DNA of 64,000 nt from Sabellastarte sp. h YS-2021 (Eukaryota > Annelida > Polychaeta > Sabellida > Sabellidae): the NCBI GenBank assembly GCA_964017235.1, contig OZ024927.1, forward strand, positions 53,635,293 through 53,699,292. The letters run 5' to 3'. The notes under the pieces were generated by a model that saw only the letters and a list, made by a program, of their open reading frames with translations, did not search any database and was not told the DNA's origin. Each line of letters starts with the position of its first letter. The first letter of the stretch is position 1. The translations under genes and the position numbers were made by a program. Below are positions 11,828 to 22,690 of the stretch, in pieces.

Positions 11828-11879
11828 ATGTTGTATATTGTTTTTATGTTAAAAGAAACTTTTTTAAAATAAAAACTTT

Positions 11880-11975
11880 TTGTCCTACTAGTAAAACTTT
11901 TTGTCCTCTTTCTTTTTGTCTGGTTTCTTTTTGTCCAGTTTCTTTTTGTCCGGCTTCTTTTTGTCCGTCCTTCAT
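11880..11975 (+). repeat. 15-bp minisatellite TTTCTTTTTGTCCGG
   Basis: CTTTTTGTCC-type units recur about six times between 11.87 and 11.97 kb, with small changes in the last bases. Confidence 0.85.
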
Positions 11976-13057
11976 TTTATACATTTATTTTTGAAAATTA
12001 AAACACACGTCCACTTGCCCTCTGTATTTATATAATCAAAGTCACCAAAGGTCCAATGGAGCAGAGCAACATTTATGATTGTTAATTCTGTTTTTGTTAA
12101 TTATATTTACAGGAGACTAGAAAATTAAAATATATAATAATACTAAAAATACACAAAACATTATCCATTAAAGTGTATGTATAATTTTAATTTCATATTT
12201 CATTCATTTCAAGATTGGAGAAAATTAGTGGTATAACTCGGGTGTGACATATGTCAGCCTAAATGACAATACAAGTGATATTTCTGGTTTTACTCATGAG
12301 GCAAGGACATATTGTGATGCCCTTTTGTGTTATTAAACTCATTCTTTCATAAGCAGTTTAGTTCGGAGGGTTTTATGCAAGGGGTTTATCTACCGCAGAG
12401 TTATTTCTAGTTGCTGACACTTGAGGAGCTGAACCCCAGCTACTAAATCTCAATTGCAATTGTATGCAGTGTGCCTAGACAATAAAGTTAAGGCAATCAA
12501 ATAAAAGTTTGTGCGATTTGGTGTTTACTATATACATGAATTTATAATCCCTTTCCCCTATCCTTTTATGTTTTAAGATTTAGTGTATTGTACATATAGA
12601 CATAGATTGTTTTGTTACAGAATGCTGAGGGGCCCAAAAGAATTAAAACACTAGAAGTAAAATTAAATCTTTTTAAAGATAAAGTGCTTGCATAACTAGA
12701 ACTGGAATTAAACTTTTTAAAGTTAAGGTGCTTACACCACTGCATATTTTTCACTGTGATTATGTGTACTTCATAAGATTGTACACATACAATAGTATAT
12801 TTCAATATGAATCCTAGAATCTACATTAAATAACCCAGTGTTTAAGTGAAAATGTTACTGAAATGCATGTCTATGTAATGTATATGTTATGTATATTTTG
12901 TGTATGTATTTATGTAAATGCAAGTGCATGGGGATACTTAACATATAACATAAAACATATAATATAGAATATCATAAAGGTATAAATATGTAATAAATGT
13001 AGAACAGCTACTATTCTTGTAACATTTTTGTAAATGATTTTGTTTGATTCTAGGTTT
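11976..13057. other. About 1.1 kb AT-rich, nothing recognised
   Basis: No gene, terminal repeat or tandem array is supported on either strand. A short alternating ATGTATRT stretch lies near 12.87-12.91 kb. Confidence 0.5.
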
Positions 13058-13073
13058 TCAATTGTTGGTTTTA

Positions 13074-13311
13074 GGGGCCACGGTCGCAGAGTGGTAACAC
13101 TCTCGCCTCCCACCCCTGAGGCCGGGGTTCGATCCCCGCACGGGCTCAAGTGGGAAAGCTGGTAGTTGCTTGCCGTTGGTCGGCAGTTTACAGTACACAA
13201 CCCTAGCGAACTCTATGTACTGGTTTCCTCTGCCCTTCCAACTACCCGTCGTGAAATGACCTGTACAGTGTTGAAAGCGACGTTAAACCCCAAATAAACA
13301 AACAAACAAAA
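13074..13311 (+). mobile_element. tRNA-derived SINE with 16-bp target duplication
   Basis: Starts GGGGCCACGGTCGCAGAGTG (box A region), with the box B GGTTCGATCCC at about 13127. The tail includes GCGACGTTAAACCCC and then an A-rich (AAAC)n end. Identical 16-bp flanks TCAATTGTTGGTTTTA lie at 13058-13073 and 13312-13327, which proves insertion. A minus-strand relative sits at 36.61 kb. It is a retroposed, Pol III-type element, not a functional tRNA. Confidence 0.92.
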
Positions 13312-13689
13312 TCAATTGTTGGTTTTAATTTATGAAGAGTTTTTTTCCGGTTTTGTCCAAAAGCGGATAAAACCTATTTCTTCCGGGACGGTAAAAACCG
13401 GAAAACAAGAGGAGAGTGCCCGTGAACGGGCACTGTGTCAGCTGACTGAATGTTTTTGATTTGTGATGGTGATAATGAGAGGAAAGCATAATTATCAGGG
13501 AAAGGGCTGTACAGAAATACAGTAAATGGTAACTGAACAGCATGTTCGAAAGATATTCCGAAGCTGACAGAAGAAAAGGACAAAAAAGTTGTGCCCTGCA
13601 AATGGTATTATGAAATAAAGTAACAAGGTAATTGTTTAAGTGTAAAAAGTAGGTTAAAAATATTTAAAGAAATACTATAAATGCAATAT

Positions 13690-14090
13690 CCTCGTTCGAC
13701 CATGAAGAAGGGGTCCAAAGGTCAAATCTGACCATACCAAAAGATTCCCAGCCAAAGAATTTAGGATGGTTTACCATCCCAAACCTCTCGGACCAATAAT
13801 AAGTGAGTCATAGGCACTTTTTAAGTTTGGCTATCCTTGTTTGACCTTGAAGGAGGGGGTCCAAGGTCAAATCCGACCACACAAAAAAATTCCCAGCCCA
13901 TGATTTCCTGTAGCTTGTTTACCATCCCAAACTTGTAGGACCAATAATAAGCGGGTTCTAAGCAATTGTAAGTTTGACTATCCTCAATTGACCTTGAAGG
14001 AGGGGTCCCAGGTGAAATCTGACCACACCAAAAGAATCCCAGCCCATGATTTCCTATATGTTGGTTTACCATCCCAAACCTCCAAGACCA
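13690..14090 (+). repeat. 148-bp repeats of copy B, about three
   Basis: Same unit as at 6.64 kb (TTGACCTTGAAGGAGG, CCCAGCCCATGATTTCC, ACCATCCCAAAC). The last unit is cut off at CCAAGACCAA, where module E begins. Confidence 0.9.
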
Positions 14091-14284
14091 ACTAGAAATA
14101 GGCCGCCCTGTTGATAGTAGATGCGAATAGAAACAGGATAGCATAGAAGAACACACATTATCATGTGTAATGTCCACCCATGAACCTTTTGCCCAAATTG
14201 TACAGTAGTCTTACAAGACCCTGTTTCATTTGTAAAATATATCAATGATGCTTAAATATTTGATAGTGTAGATGTAATTTATTT

Positions 14285-17200
14285 CAGCTTCATGCCTTTT
14301 TGCATTGGTTGGGTTGAAAATTTTGACGAAATCACTCTATCTTGCACGGTTAAGAAGATAGAAGCCAATTCCTGTTTTTCTATTTTTGGCAAAAATTTGA
14401 AAATTCAAAATGGCCGCCATTATTGGGAAAAGGAAATTTTTTTGAAAATTGCCAAGAGTACATTTCTTAGATACCCTATGGGTCGAAAATTTCAACAAAA
14501 TAACTCTATTTTGCACGGTTAAGGCCAGTTTGTGTTTTTCCATTTTGGGCAAAAATTCGAAAATTCAAAATGGCTGCCATTTTTGGGGAGGGGAAAATTT
14601 TTTGAAAATTGCAAAGATTACATTCCTTAGATACCCTGTGGGTTGAAAATTTCGACGAAATCGCTCTATCTCGCATGGTTAAGGAGATAGAAGCAAATTT
14701 GTGTTTTGCCATTTTTGGCAAAAATTTGAAAATTCAAAATGGCCGCCATTTTAGGGGAGGGGAAAATTTTTTAGAAATTACCAAGAGTACAATGCTCAGA
14801 TACCCTGTGGGTCGAAAATTTTGACGAAATCACTCTATCCGGCACGGTTAAGGAGATAGAAGCAAATTTGTGTTTTGCCATTTTTGGCAAAAATTCGAAA
14901 ATTCAAAATGGCCGCCATTTTTGGGGAGGGGAAAATTTTTGGAAAATTGCAAAGATTGCATTCCTTAGATACCCTGTGGGTCGAAAATTTCGACGAAATC
15001 GCTCTATCTCGCACGGTTAAGGAGATAGAAGCAAATTTGTGTTTTGCCACTTTTGGCAAAAATTCGAAAATTCAAAATGGCCGCCATTTTTGGGGAGGGG
15101 AAATTTTTTTGAAAATTGCAAATATTACATTCCTTAGATACCCTGTGGTTCGAAAATTTCGATGAAATCGCTCTATCTCGCACGGTTAAGGAGATAGAAG
15201 CAAATTTGTGTTTTGCCATTTTTGGCAAAAATTCGAAAATTCAAAATGGCCGCCATTTTTGGGGAGGGGAAAATTTTTTGAAAATTGCAAAGATTACATT
15301 CCTTAGATACCCTGTGGGTCGAAAATTTCGACGAAATCGCTCTATCTCGCACGGTTAAGGAGATAGAAGCAAATTTGTGTTTTGCCATTTTTGGCAAAAA
15401 TTCGAAAATTCAAAATGGCCGCCATTTTTGGGGAGGGGAAAATATTTTGAAAATTGCAAAGATTGCATTGCTTAGATACCCTGTGCGTCTAAAATTTTGC
15501 CGAAATCGCTCTATCTCGCACGGTTAAGGAGATAGAAGCAAATTAGTGTTTTGCCATTTTTTGGCAAAAATTCGAAAATTCAAAATGGCCGCCATTTTTG
15601 GGGAGGGGAAAATTTTTGGAAAATTGCAAAGATTGCATTCCTTAGATCCCCTGTGGGTCGAAAATTTTGCCGAAATCGCTCTATCTCGCACGGTTAAGGA
15701 GATAGAAGCAAATTTGTGTTTTGCCATTTTTGGCAAAAATTCGAAAATTCAAAATGGCCGCCATTTTTGGGGAGGGGAAATTTTTTTGAAAATTGCAAAT
15801 ATTACATTCCTTAGATACCCTGTGGGTCGAAAATTTCGACGAAATCGCTCTATCTCGCACGGTTAAGGAGATAGAAGCAAATTTGTGTTTTGCCATTTTT
15901 GGCAAAAATTCGAAAATTCAAAATGGCCGCCATTTTTGGGGAGGGGAAAATTTTTGGAAAATTGCAAAGATTGCATTCCTTAGATACCCTGTGGGTCGAA
16001 AATTTCGACGAAATCGCTCTATCTCGCACGGTTAAGGAGATAGAAGCAAATTTGTGTTTTGCCATTTTTGGCAAAAATTCGAAAATTCAAAATGGCCGCC
16101 ATTTTTGGGGAGGGGAAAATTTTTTGAAAATTGCAAATATTACATTCCTTAGATACCCTGTGGGTCGAAAATTTCGACGAAATCGCTCTATCTCGCACGG
16201 TTAAGGAGATAGAAGCAAATTTGTGTTTTGCCATTTTTGGCAAAAATTCGAAAATTCAAAATGGCCGCCATTTTTGGGGAGGGGAAAATTTTTTGAAAAT
16301 TGCAAATATTACATTCCTTAGATACCCTGTGGGTCGAAAATTTCGATGAAATCGCTCTATCTCGCACGGTTAAGGAGATAGAAGCAAATTGGTGTTTTGC
16401 CATTTTTGGCAAAAATTCGAAAATTCAAAATGGCCGCCATTTTTGGGGAGGGGAAAATTTTTTGAAAATTGCAAAGATTGCATTCCTTAGATACCCTGTG
16501 GGTCGAAAATTTCGACGAAATCGCTCTATCTCGCACGGTTAAGGAGATAGAAGCAAATTTGTGTTTTGCCATTTTTGGCAAAAATTCGAAAATTCAAAAT
16601 GGCCGCCATTTTTGGGGAGGGGAAAATTTTTTGAAAATTGCAAATATTACATTCCTTAGATACCCTGTGGGTCGAAAATTTTGACGAAATCGCTCTATCT
16701 CGCACGGTTAAGGAGATAGAAGCAAATTAGTGTTTTGCCATTTTTGGCAAAAATTCGAAAATTCAAAATGGCCGCCATTTTTGGGGAGGGGAAAATTTTT
16801 TAAAAATTACCAAGAGTACAATGCTCAGATACCCAGTGGGTCGAAAATTTTGACGAAATCGCTCTATCTGGCACGGTTAAGGAGATAGAAGCAAATTTGT
16901 GTTTTGCCATTTTTGGCGAAAATTCAAAATGGCCGCCATTTTTGGGGAGGGGAAAATTTTTGGAAAATTGCAAAGATTGCATTCCTTAGATACCCTGTGG
17001 GTCGAAAATTTCGACGAAATCACTCTATCTCGCACGGTTAAGGAGATAGAAGCAAATTAGTGTTTTGCCATTTTTGGCAAAAATTCGAAAATTCAAAATG
17101 GCCGCCATTTTTGGGGAGGGGAAAATTTTTGGAAAATTGTAGATTGCATTCCTTAAATACCCTGTGGGTCGAAAATTTCGACGAAATCGCTCTATCTCAC

Positions 17201-17390
17201 ACGGTTAAGGAGATAGAAGCAAATTTGTGTTTTGCCATTTTTGGCAAAAATTCGAAAATTCAAAATGGCCGCCATTTTTGGGGAGGGGAAAATTTTTTGA
17301 AAATTGCAAATATTACATTCCTTAGATACCCTGTGGGTCGAAAATTTCGACGAAATCGCTCTATCTCTTACGGTTTCTGAGATATTAGCA
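14285..17390 (+). repeat. 169-bp satellite array, about 18 units
   Basis: Monomers carry TTTTGCCATTTTTGGCAAAA (hairpin), AAAATGGCCGCCATTTTTGG (palindrome with a YY1-like core), AGATACCCTGTGGGTCGAAA and TCGCTCTATCTCGCACGGTT. The first three units are diverged and the middle ones are nearly identical, which is typical of array edges. Long overlapping open frames on both strands arise from the repeat and are not genes. Confidence 0.97.
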
Positions 17391-17730
17391 AATTACTCAA
17401 AAGTAGTACTGAAAATACACAATGAAGTACCTAAATGGCTATTACTCATGTACTGACAAAGCTATCAGTCCCAAATGCAATACCAAGCGAGCTATGGACA
17501 TAACAATCTTGTATTCAAAATTGTAGTAAAATATCTTTAATTATTTTGGCTTAAATGCACGGAAACCAATGGGTACTGAAAATAGCTGTACTTAAGTATT
17601 ACTCAGTAAGCAAAAGAGGTACAACAGCCAAAAGCAATCCCAAGCAAGCTACTGACCCAATAAGCCTGCATACCAAATTTGGTGACAATAGCTCTAATAC
17701 TTTTCCTTTAAATGAGCGGAAATCATGCGT

Positions 17731-17813
17731 GACGCCGGACATCGGATGCCGGACGCCGGACATCGGACGGCGAAAAAAGCAAAAATAATATATCCACCCC
17801 CCAGGGGGGTGGA
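17731..17813 (+). repeat. 7-bp minisatellite and terminal palindrome of module E
   Basis: Six units of GACNYCG type are followed by AATAATATATCCACC and a 10-bp-stem palindrome centred on A at 17803. The second copy of E has eight units and the same palindrome (32295-32315). Confidence 0.85.
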
Positions 17814-17817
17814 CATA

Positions 17818-18775
17818 ATTCTCTAAATGCAATAGTTTTGCAATTACAACTGATTTACTCAATAGTGAGAACCTCAAAGTAGTTATTACTCAGCTATGCA
17901 ATGAGCCACAGGTCTGAAATTTTACTATGTTATAGCTGACCCAAAAGTAGGTGAACAACATATTTAAGCAAAATACTGTAAATGCAATAGTTTTCAAGTT
18001 ACAACTGATTTACTCAATAGTGATGACCTAAAAGTAGCTATTACTCAGCTATGCCATGAGCTACAGGTCTGAAATTTTACTATGTTATAGCTGACCCAAA
18101 AGTAGCTGAATAACATATTTATACGAAATTCTCTAAATGCAATAGTTTTCCAATTACAACCGATTTACTCAATAGTGAGAACTTCAAAGTAGCTATTACT
18201 CAGCTATGCAATGAGCCACAGATCTGAAACTTCACTATGTTATAGCTGATCCCAAAATAGGTGAATAACATATTGAAACAAAATACTCTAAATGCAATAG
18301 TTTCCAAGTTATAAGTGATTTACTCAACAGTGATAACCTAAAAGTAGCTATTACTCAGCTATGCCATGAGCTACAGGTCTGAAATTTTACTATGTTATAG
18401 CTGACCCAAAAGTAGCTGAATAACATATTTATACGAAATTCTCTAAATGCAATAGTTTTCCAATTACAACCGATTTACTCAATAGTGAGAACTTCAAAGT
18501 AGCTATTACTCAGCTATGCAATGAGCCACAGATCTGAAACTTCACTATGTTATAGCTGATCCCAAAATAGGTGAATAACATATTGAAACAAAATACTCTA
18601 AATGCAATAGTTTCCAAGTTACAACTGATTTACTCAACAGTGATAACCTAAAAGTAGCTATTACTCAGCTATGCCATGAGCTACAGGTCTGAAATTTTAC
18701 TATGTTATAGCTGACCCAAAAGTAGCTGAATAACATATTTATACTAAATTCTCTAAATGCAATAGTTTTTAAGTT
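17818..18775 (+). repeat. 155-bp array of copy B with a 310-bp higher-order unit
   Basis: About six monomers. The segment ATACGAAATTCTCTAAATGC recurs at 18121 and 18431 (310 bp). Two alternating monomer types repeat nearly unchanged, one with CAATGAGCCACAGATCTGAA and one with CATGAGCTACAGGTCTGAA. Confidence 0.9.
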
Positions 18776-18949
18776 ACAAGTGATTCTACTCATGATGGAA
18801 GTTACTGAAAAGCCCAAAAGTAGCTATTACTCACTTAGCTATTGAGACAGGCACCCAACTTACTCACCATATTGTAGCTATGAAAAAAGTAGCTGAATAA
18901 CATATTTTAACAAAATGCTCTAGATGCAACAGTTTTCAAGTTATAAATG

Positions 18950-19363
18950 ATTTTGTGCATGATTTCATGAATTTTAATGCATTAAAAATTATTAAAAAAA
19001 TTTATTAAAAAAAAAGTAAGACAGATCCAGGTCTCATACTCACACAAGAGAATCTACCTCTGGCCTAGTACATATATGCAAGATATGAGAGAAATCCCTG
19101 CAATAGTCACTAAGAAAATTGTGATTAAGTGTTGAAATTTTCACACTTTTGGTGGGGGTACCCCCCTTGTAATGTCTCTAGCAAACAGACGAACAGACAG
19201 ATTTGCATGCCTTGAACAATTTTTCATCCTCGATAGATAAGGTATCTTTTAAAAAAAACAGCACATCTCTAGGCCTTGTAGTTTTGGAGGAGAAGTTGTT
19301 CACGCGGACGCCACGCCGCAGAGTGACGACATAATGTCAGCTGACTGACAAGTCAGCTGACAT
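18950..19363 (+). repeat. Right-end module of copy B with terminal hairpin
   Basis: Nearly identical to the module in copy A, and present inverted in copy C. It contains GGTGGGGGTACC, CAAACAGACGAACAGACAG and GTTCACGCGGACGCC, and ends in the 30-bp hairpin at 19334-19363. Confidence 0.88.
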
Positions 19364-19586
19364 AAAAACGCTTTGGAAAAAACTGCCAACCTTGACTTTT
19401 AGTTTAGCATATATTTCTTATTATTTTAAGAAGATTTTATGCAGTCCCAAATAGTGTTGAGAATCACTGTATATATTGTGCGTCAATTGTTCGTCGCAAA
19501 TGACGACCGAGCATCGAGCCATAATCGAATATTATGCTACTTTAATTAGCATGTACTTACCTTATAATAATATGTACTGTATCCTG

Positions 19587-20294
19587 GGGCCGGTTTCATG
19601 AAAAGTCTCAAACTGAGCCAGACTCAAGGCTGAGTCAGGGTCTCAAATCTGAGACTTTTGTCTCGGCTGAGTTTTTGGCTCAAATAGATTCCACAAAGGG
19701 TGGATCACAGTCTCAAGTTATGGTCTCAACTTTTTAATCTCATTTCATATATTTAGTGGGCTTATTTTTAGTTTAAAAAGTTATATTTCATGATTATTAT
19801 CATTTTAAATATCTTTAATACTCATAATACAAAGAAATTATATGATAATATATTATTCTAAGTGATCCATAAGATTGAGACTCAACTGAGGTTGAGTCTG
19901 GCTTTGAGTCCATCCTTGAGGCCTGTCACTTGATAATAGCCTATAAAGCATGTCAATTCTATTGACTTTTGTTATTAGTAAATATTGAATATGTGGCTGT
20001 AATTACAAAATAAAATGAAAATAGAAGATTTCAAGATTTATCAATTTCATTTTGGAACAAATTGTATCGCTTTATGTATGTGTTTTTTGGCATCAAAGCT
20101 TGGACTCAAATTTGAGACACCTCCTTCATGGGCTCAAATTTGAGCCTGTGACTGAGCCAGGTCTCAAGTTGAGCTTGTTTGTGAAATGCATTGAGTCCGA
20201 GTTCACAGACTCAGCAAAATATTTCCAAAATTTGAGACAAAGTCTCAACTTTTGAGTCTGACTCAAGGCTTAAGTCTGTTCATGAAACCGGCCC
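19587..20294. mobile_element. Harbinger-like MITE, 708 bp
   Basis: The terminal inverted repeats begin GGGCCGGTTTCATGAA at the left, and the complement TTCATGAAACCGGCCC closes the right end. They are flanked by CTG on both sides (19584-19586 and 20295-20297), a 3-bp duplication as in PIF/Harbinger elements. Both arms are dense in TCTCAA/TTGAGA palindromes. No transposase is present. The superfamily is inferred from the TIR start and the 3-bp duplication. Confidence 0.8.
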
Positions 20295-20352
20295 CTGTAG
20301 TCCTTTTAATTACTAAAAACTAAAAGCATGACCAACAAGTACTGGTACAAAA

Positions 20353-22538
20353 CTAAGGCTTCCTATTTTTATTCAAAAATATCAGGAGATTCACTGTTTC
20401 AGGTGACAAAAGAGCCCTTTTTTTGGTCACAAGATTACCTGCCAAGCTAAATATGCGCTCTGATGGCACAGTGGTAGCAGGTATTGCCAAGTATTTCTTG
20501 GCTAACTTGGACAAAATGGGGTAACTGGCTTCCCTCTCTTTCCACCAAGTCAGGGCACATTGGTTTGTGCCTAGTGGTTCAGCCAAATAGCGTTGGATCT
20601 CCTGGTCTATCTATGTACCAGTTTCAACTGAATCATTTGCTACACATATGATATCATCTAACCAAGCCTGACTATGATCAGTAGTAGTACCGATTTTTTT
20701 TTTCCTTAGGCTCAACAAATATTTCCCTTTCCAACTCCTCAACTTCAACTTCCCTCTTAATAGTGAAATTATCAACAGAAGGGGTGGGGACCTGATTGGT
20801 AGAAGTGGTGAGCACCTCAGGTTCAGTCTTTATGCCACTTGTACCAGAGTCAGAATGCGAATTTTTGGCAGTTGAAGAAAGAAGAAATTTGGCAGTTTCT
20901 TTTTCAGCAGCATCCAAAAAACCTAGCTGCTTAGTCTTTGGATGCAAAAGTGAACTTAGCATACAAATCTCGCGTTCCTCACTGGGCAGTCTTTTTGCCA
21001 AATTTTTGGACATTTCTGCTTTCATTTTTTTAACACATGTGATATCATCAGGTTTAGGCTCAAGAAACATATTCAGTTTAATCAGTGTTGGCAAAATGAA
21101 GGGTGTAGTGGGAATTTTTTCTGAAGACAGAGTTTCTGTAGCATTTTTAAAAGGTTTCAACAACTGGATCATTTGGCCCACAACCCTTTGGTCATCATAT
21201 GCGAACAATTTTGAGGCAAGGTCATTTTTTACTTTAACCAGAGAAGGATCACTGATTGTTGCATGGATAGCAACAGTTTGTTCACTCAGGCGCTCAAGCA
21301 TATCCAGGGTGCTGTTACACCTAGTGGCTACATCCTGGATAAGCTTGTGCCCCTGTGCTTCTCTAGGCAACAACAACATATGCTTTTTAAGAAGGACATC
21401 CATGGCCAATGGACTTTTGTGAAAGTAAGATACCAATGATCTCCCCTTCCCAACAAGCCTGTCAATTTCAGAAACCCCTAAACCCGCTTTCACAGAGAGA
21501 TTTATATTGTGCCCCATGTAAGATAATCTTGAACAGTTAAGGATATCAAATGCTCGCTTTTCATTGGCTGCATTGTCTGTTACCCCAATCAAATTTTCTA
21601 TTTTGAGCCCCCATTCCTGCACTAGTGTGTCTTTTAAAGACTTTGAAATGGCTTCAGCAGTATGGCTTCCTGGGAAAAGTTTGGTTTCGAGCACTTTAGA
21701 GGATAGAGCCCACTGTTTTGATACAAAATGAGCAGTAACTGTGCCATAACTCTGGGTGTTCAGAGATGACCAGCTATCGTGTGTAAATGCAATATTTGGG
21801 GAATCTGAAAGTTCTGACTTTAAATCTGCAACAAGACAGTTATAAGATTTATTGAAATGAGACACAATTGTTTTCCTGGCTGGCATCTGGTATCTTGGCT
21901 CTAACACTACAATCAGCTGGATGAAGGAAGGTTGCTCAACGGTACCAAGGGGCTTCAAAGCATCTATAATGTAGCTTTCTATTGCTGTGTCAATTTGGCT
22001 TTTACTAACAGCAGTTAAAGGAGAACTCCTGGGACTCGCAAACATTGAAGTAATAGGTCTCTGTTGTACCGTTGATTCCACAGAATCAGCTCCTGCCTTT
22101 TGGCTATACTCAGATTTGTGATCAGACTTCAAATGTGTCAGAAGGTTTGTTGTATTCCCTGAAAAAGTAAAGCTACCACTAAAACTCCAAAAATAATAAG
22201 GAAATACTGTAATTTAAATTAATTTAGCTACGATCAAAGTGTTTTCAGTTTTCACTAATAAAGCCAAAGTGGGGGTGACAGACTGTGATTAGATGCTAAA
22301 CCTTCTACCCAGCTAGGCCACAGTATACCCTCACTTTTGGAATAAATAACAATTCAACATTGCTTTCAATAATTTTATTTAGCATTGATATTTTTACAAA
22401 TGACCATGTAGTGGGCAGTTCACACAAGACAGAAAAATAAAACAAACCTTTGTAGGCATATTCCTTGAAGCAAAGTTTACAAACAGCCTTCTCCTTCATG
22501 ACTTTTCTGTCTACTCCATAAAACCCAAAGAAATTTCA
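20353..22538 (-). pseudogene. hAT transposase / ZBED-like gene, broken
   Basis: An N-terminal BED zinc finger (CKLC at 22.47 kb, then THLKSDH) is split by a 289-bp intron (22159-22447, GT at the donor, TTTTTCAG at the acceptor). The joined reading TACAAAG+GGAATACAACA restores a Y-K-G-N-T-T run. The core has FTHDSW (first catalytic Asp) and VTDNAANEK (second Asp). The C-terminus carries the hAT dimerisation block ATTVPSERIFSLAGN and KKRALLSPETVNLLIFLN. There are three lesions: TGA at 22536-22538, where the BED tryptophan is expected just before NFFGF; a frameshift in a run of ten A at about 20.69 kb; and an in-frame TAG at 20611-20613. It is a degraded transposase or former ZBED gene. A sequencing error in the homopolymer could explain one lesion only. 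Translation could also start downstream at the ATG at 22499. Confidence 0.85.
22159..22447 (-). other. Intron inside the BED zinc finger
   Basis: Minus-strand donor AAAG|GTTTGT and acceptor TTTTTCAG|GG. Splicing joins the two cysteines (exon at 22448 and above) to the two histidines (22158 and below) of the BED finger in frame. Confidence 0.8.
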
Positions 22539-22690
22539 CACAAGAGATTTGGCTAATCCTGGGAAATTCCCAATTTTTTTATTTTCTGCCATCTTAAACT
22601 GTTTTACTTGTTTCCAGAACAAAAGACATAAACCATGTGCTGAACTAGCTAAAAACAAGCATTCTGACGCATGCATTTATCTACCGCCGT
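22539..22690. other. Short spacer above the hAT gene
   Basis: May hold an upstream acceptor (minus strand TTCCCAG|GATTAGCC) leading into the BED exon. Otherwise unrecognised. Confidence 0.3.

Larger units (their letters stand above)
14091..17817 (+). mobile_element. Module E, first copy (169-bp array with unique flanks)
   Basis: Begins ACTAGAAATAGGCCGCCCTG and ends after the palindrome TCCACCCCCC-A-GGGGGGTGGA and ACATAA. The same sequence occurs at 27905-32319 with different neighbours on both sides, so this is a discrete insertion unit. Here it separates the 148-bp repeats from the 155-bp array of copy B, which adjoin each other in copy C. The right part (17.39-17.82 kb) has a 7-bp minisatellite GACATCG/GACGCCG with about six units. 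Confidence 0.75.
13404..19363 (+). mobile_element. Satellite-bearing pearl/HINE-like element, copy B
   Basis: The left end is AAACAAGAGGAGAGTGCCCG, with the perfect hairpin AGTGCCCG-TGAA-CGGGCACT at 13415-13434 and then TGTCAGCTGACTGA. The interior is three 148-bp repeats, an inserted module E with a 169-bp array, six 155-bp units and the conserved right module. The right end is a perfect 13-bp-stem hairpin, ATGTCAGCTGACT-GACA-AGTCAGCTGACAT (19334-19363). The TGTCAGCTGACTGA motif is thus present at both ends, like the subterminal repeats of Helentron-associated elements. No coding capacity was found. Confidence 0.72.

Noticed and set aside
13079..13150. Functional tRNA gene
   Set aside because: Box A and box B are present, but the sequence continues into a SINE body, has an A-rich tail and is flanked by target duplications. 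Same for 36.6 and 39.66 kb.
14292..17380. Many overlapping open frames of 70-106 codons on both strands in the 169-bp arrays
   Set aside because: They repeat with the monomer, appear in both strands, and encode no known domain; they are by-products of the tandem repeat. The same holds for 28.1-31.9 and 60.0-61.05 kb.
20796..21422. 208-codon plus-strand open frame
   Set aside because: It is antisense to the well-supported hAT core and has no recognisable domain.
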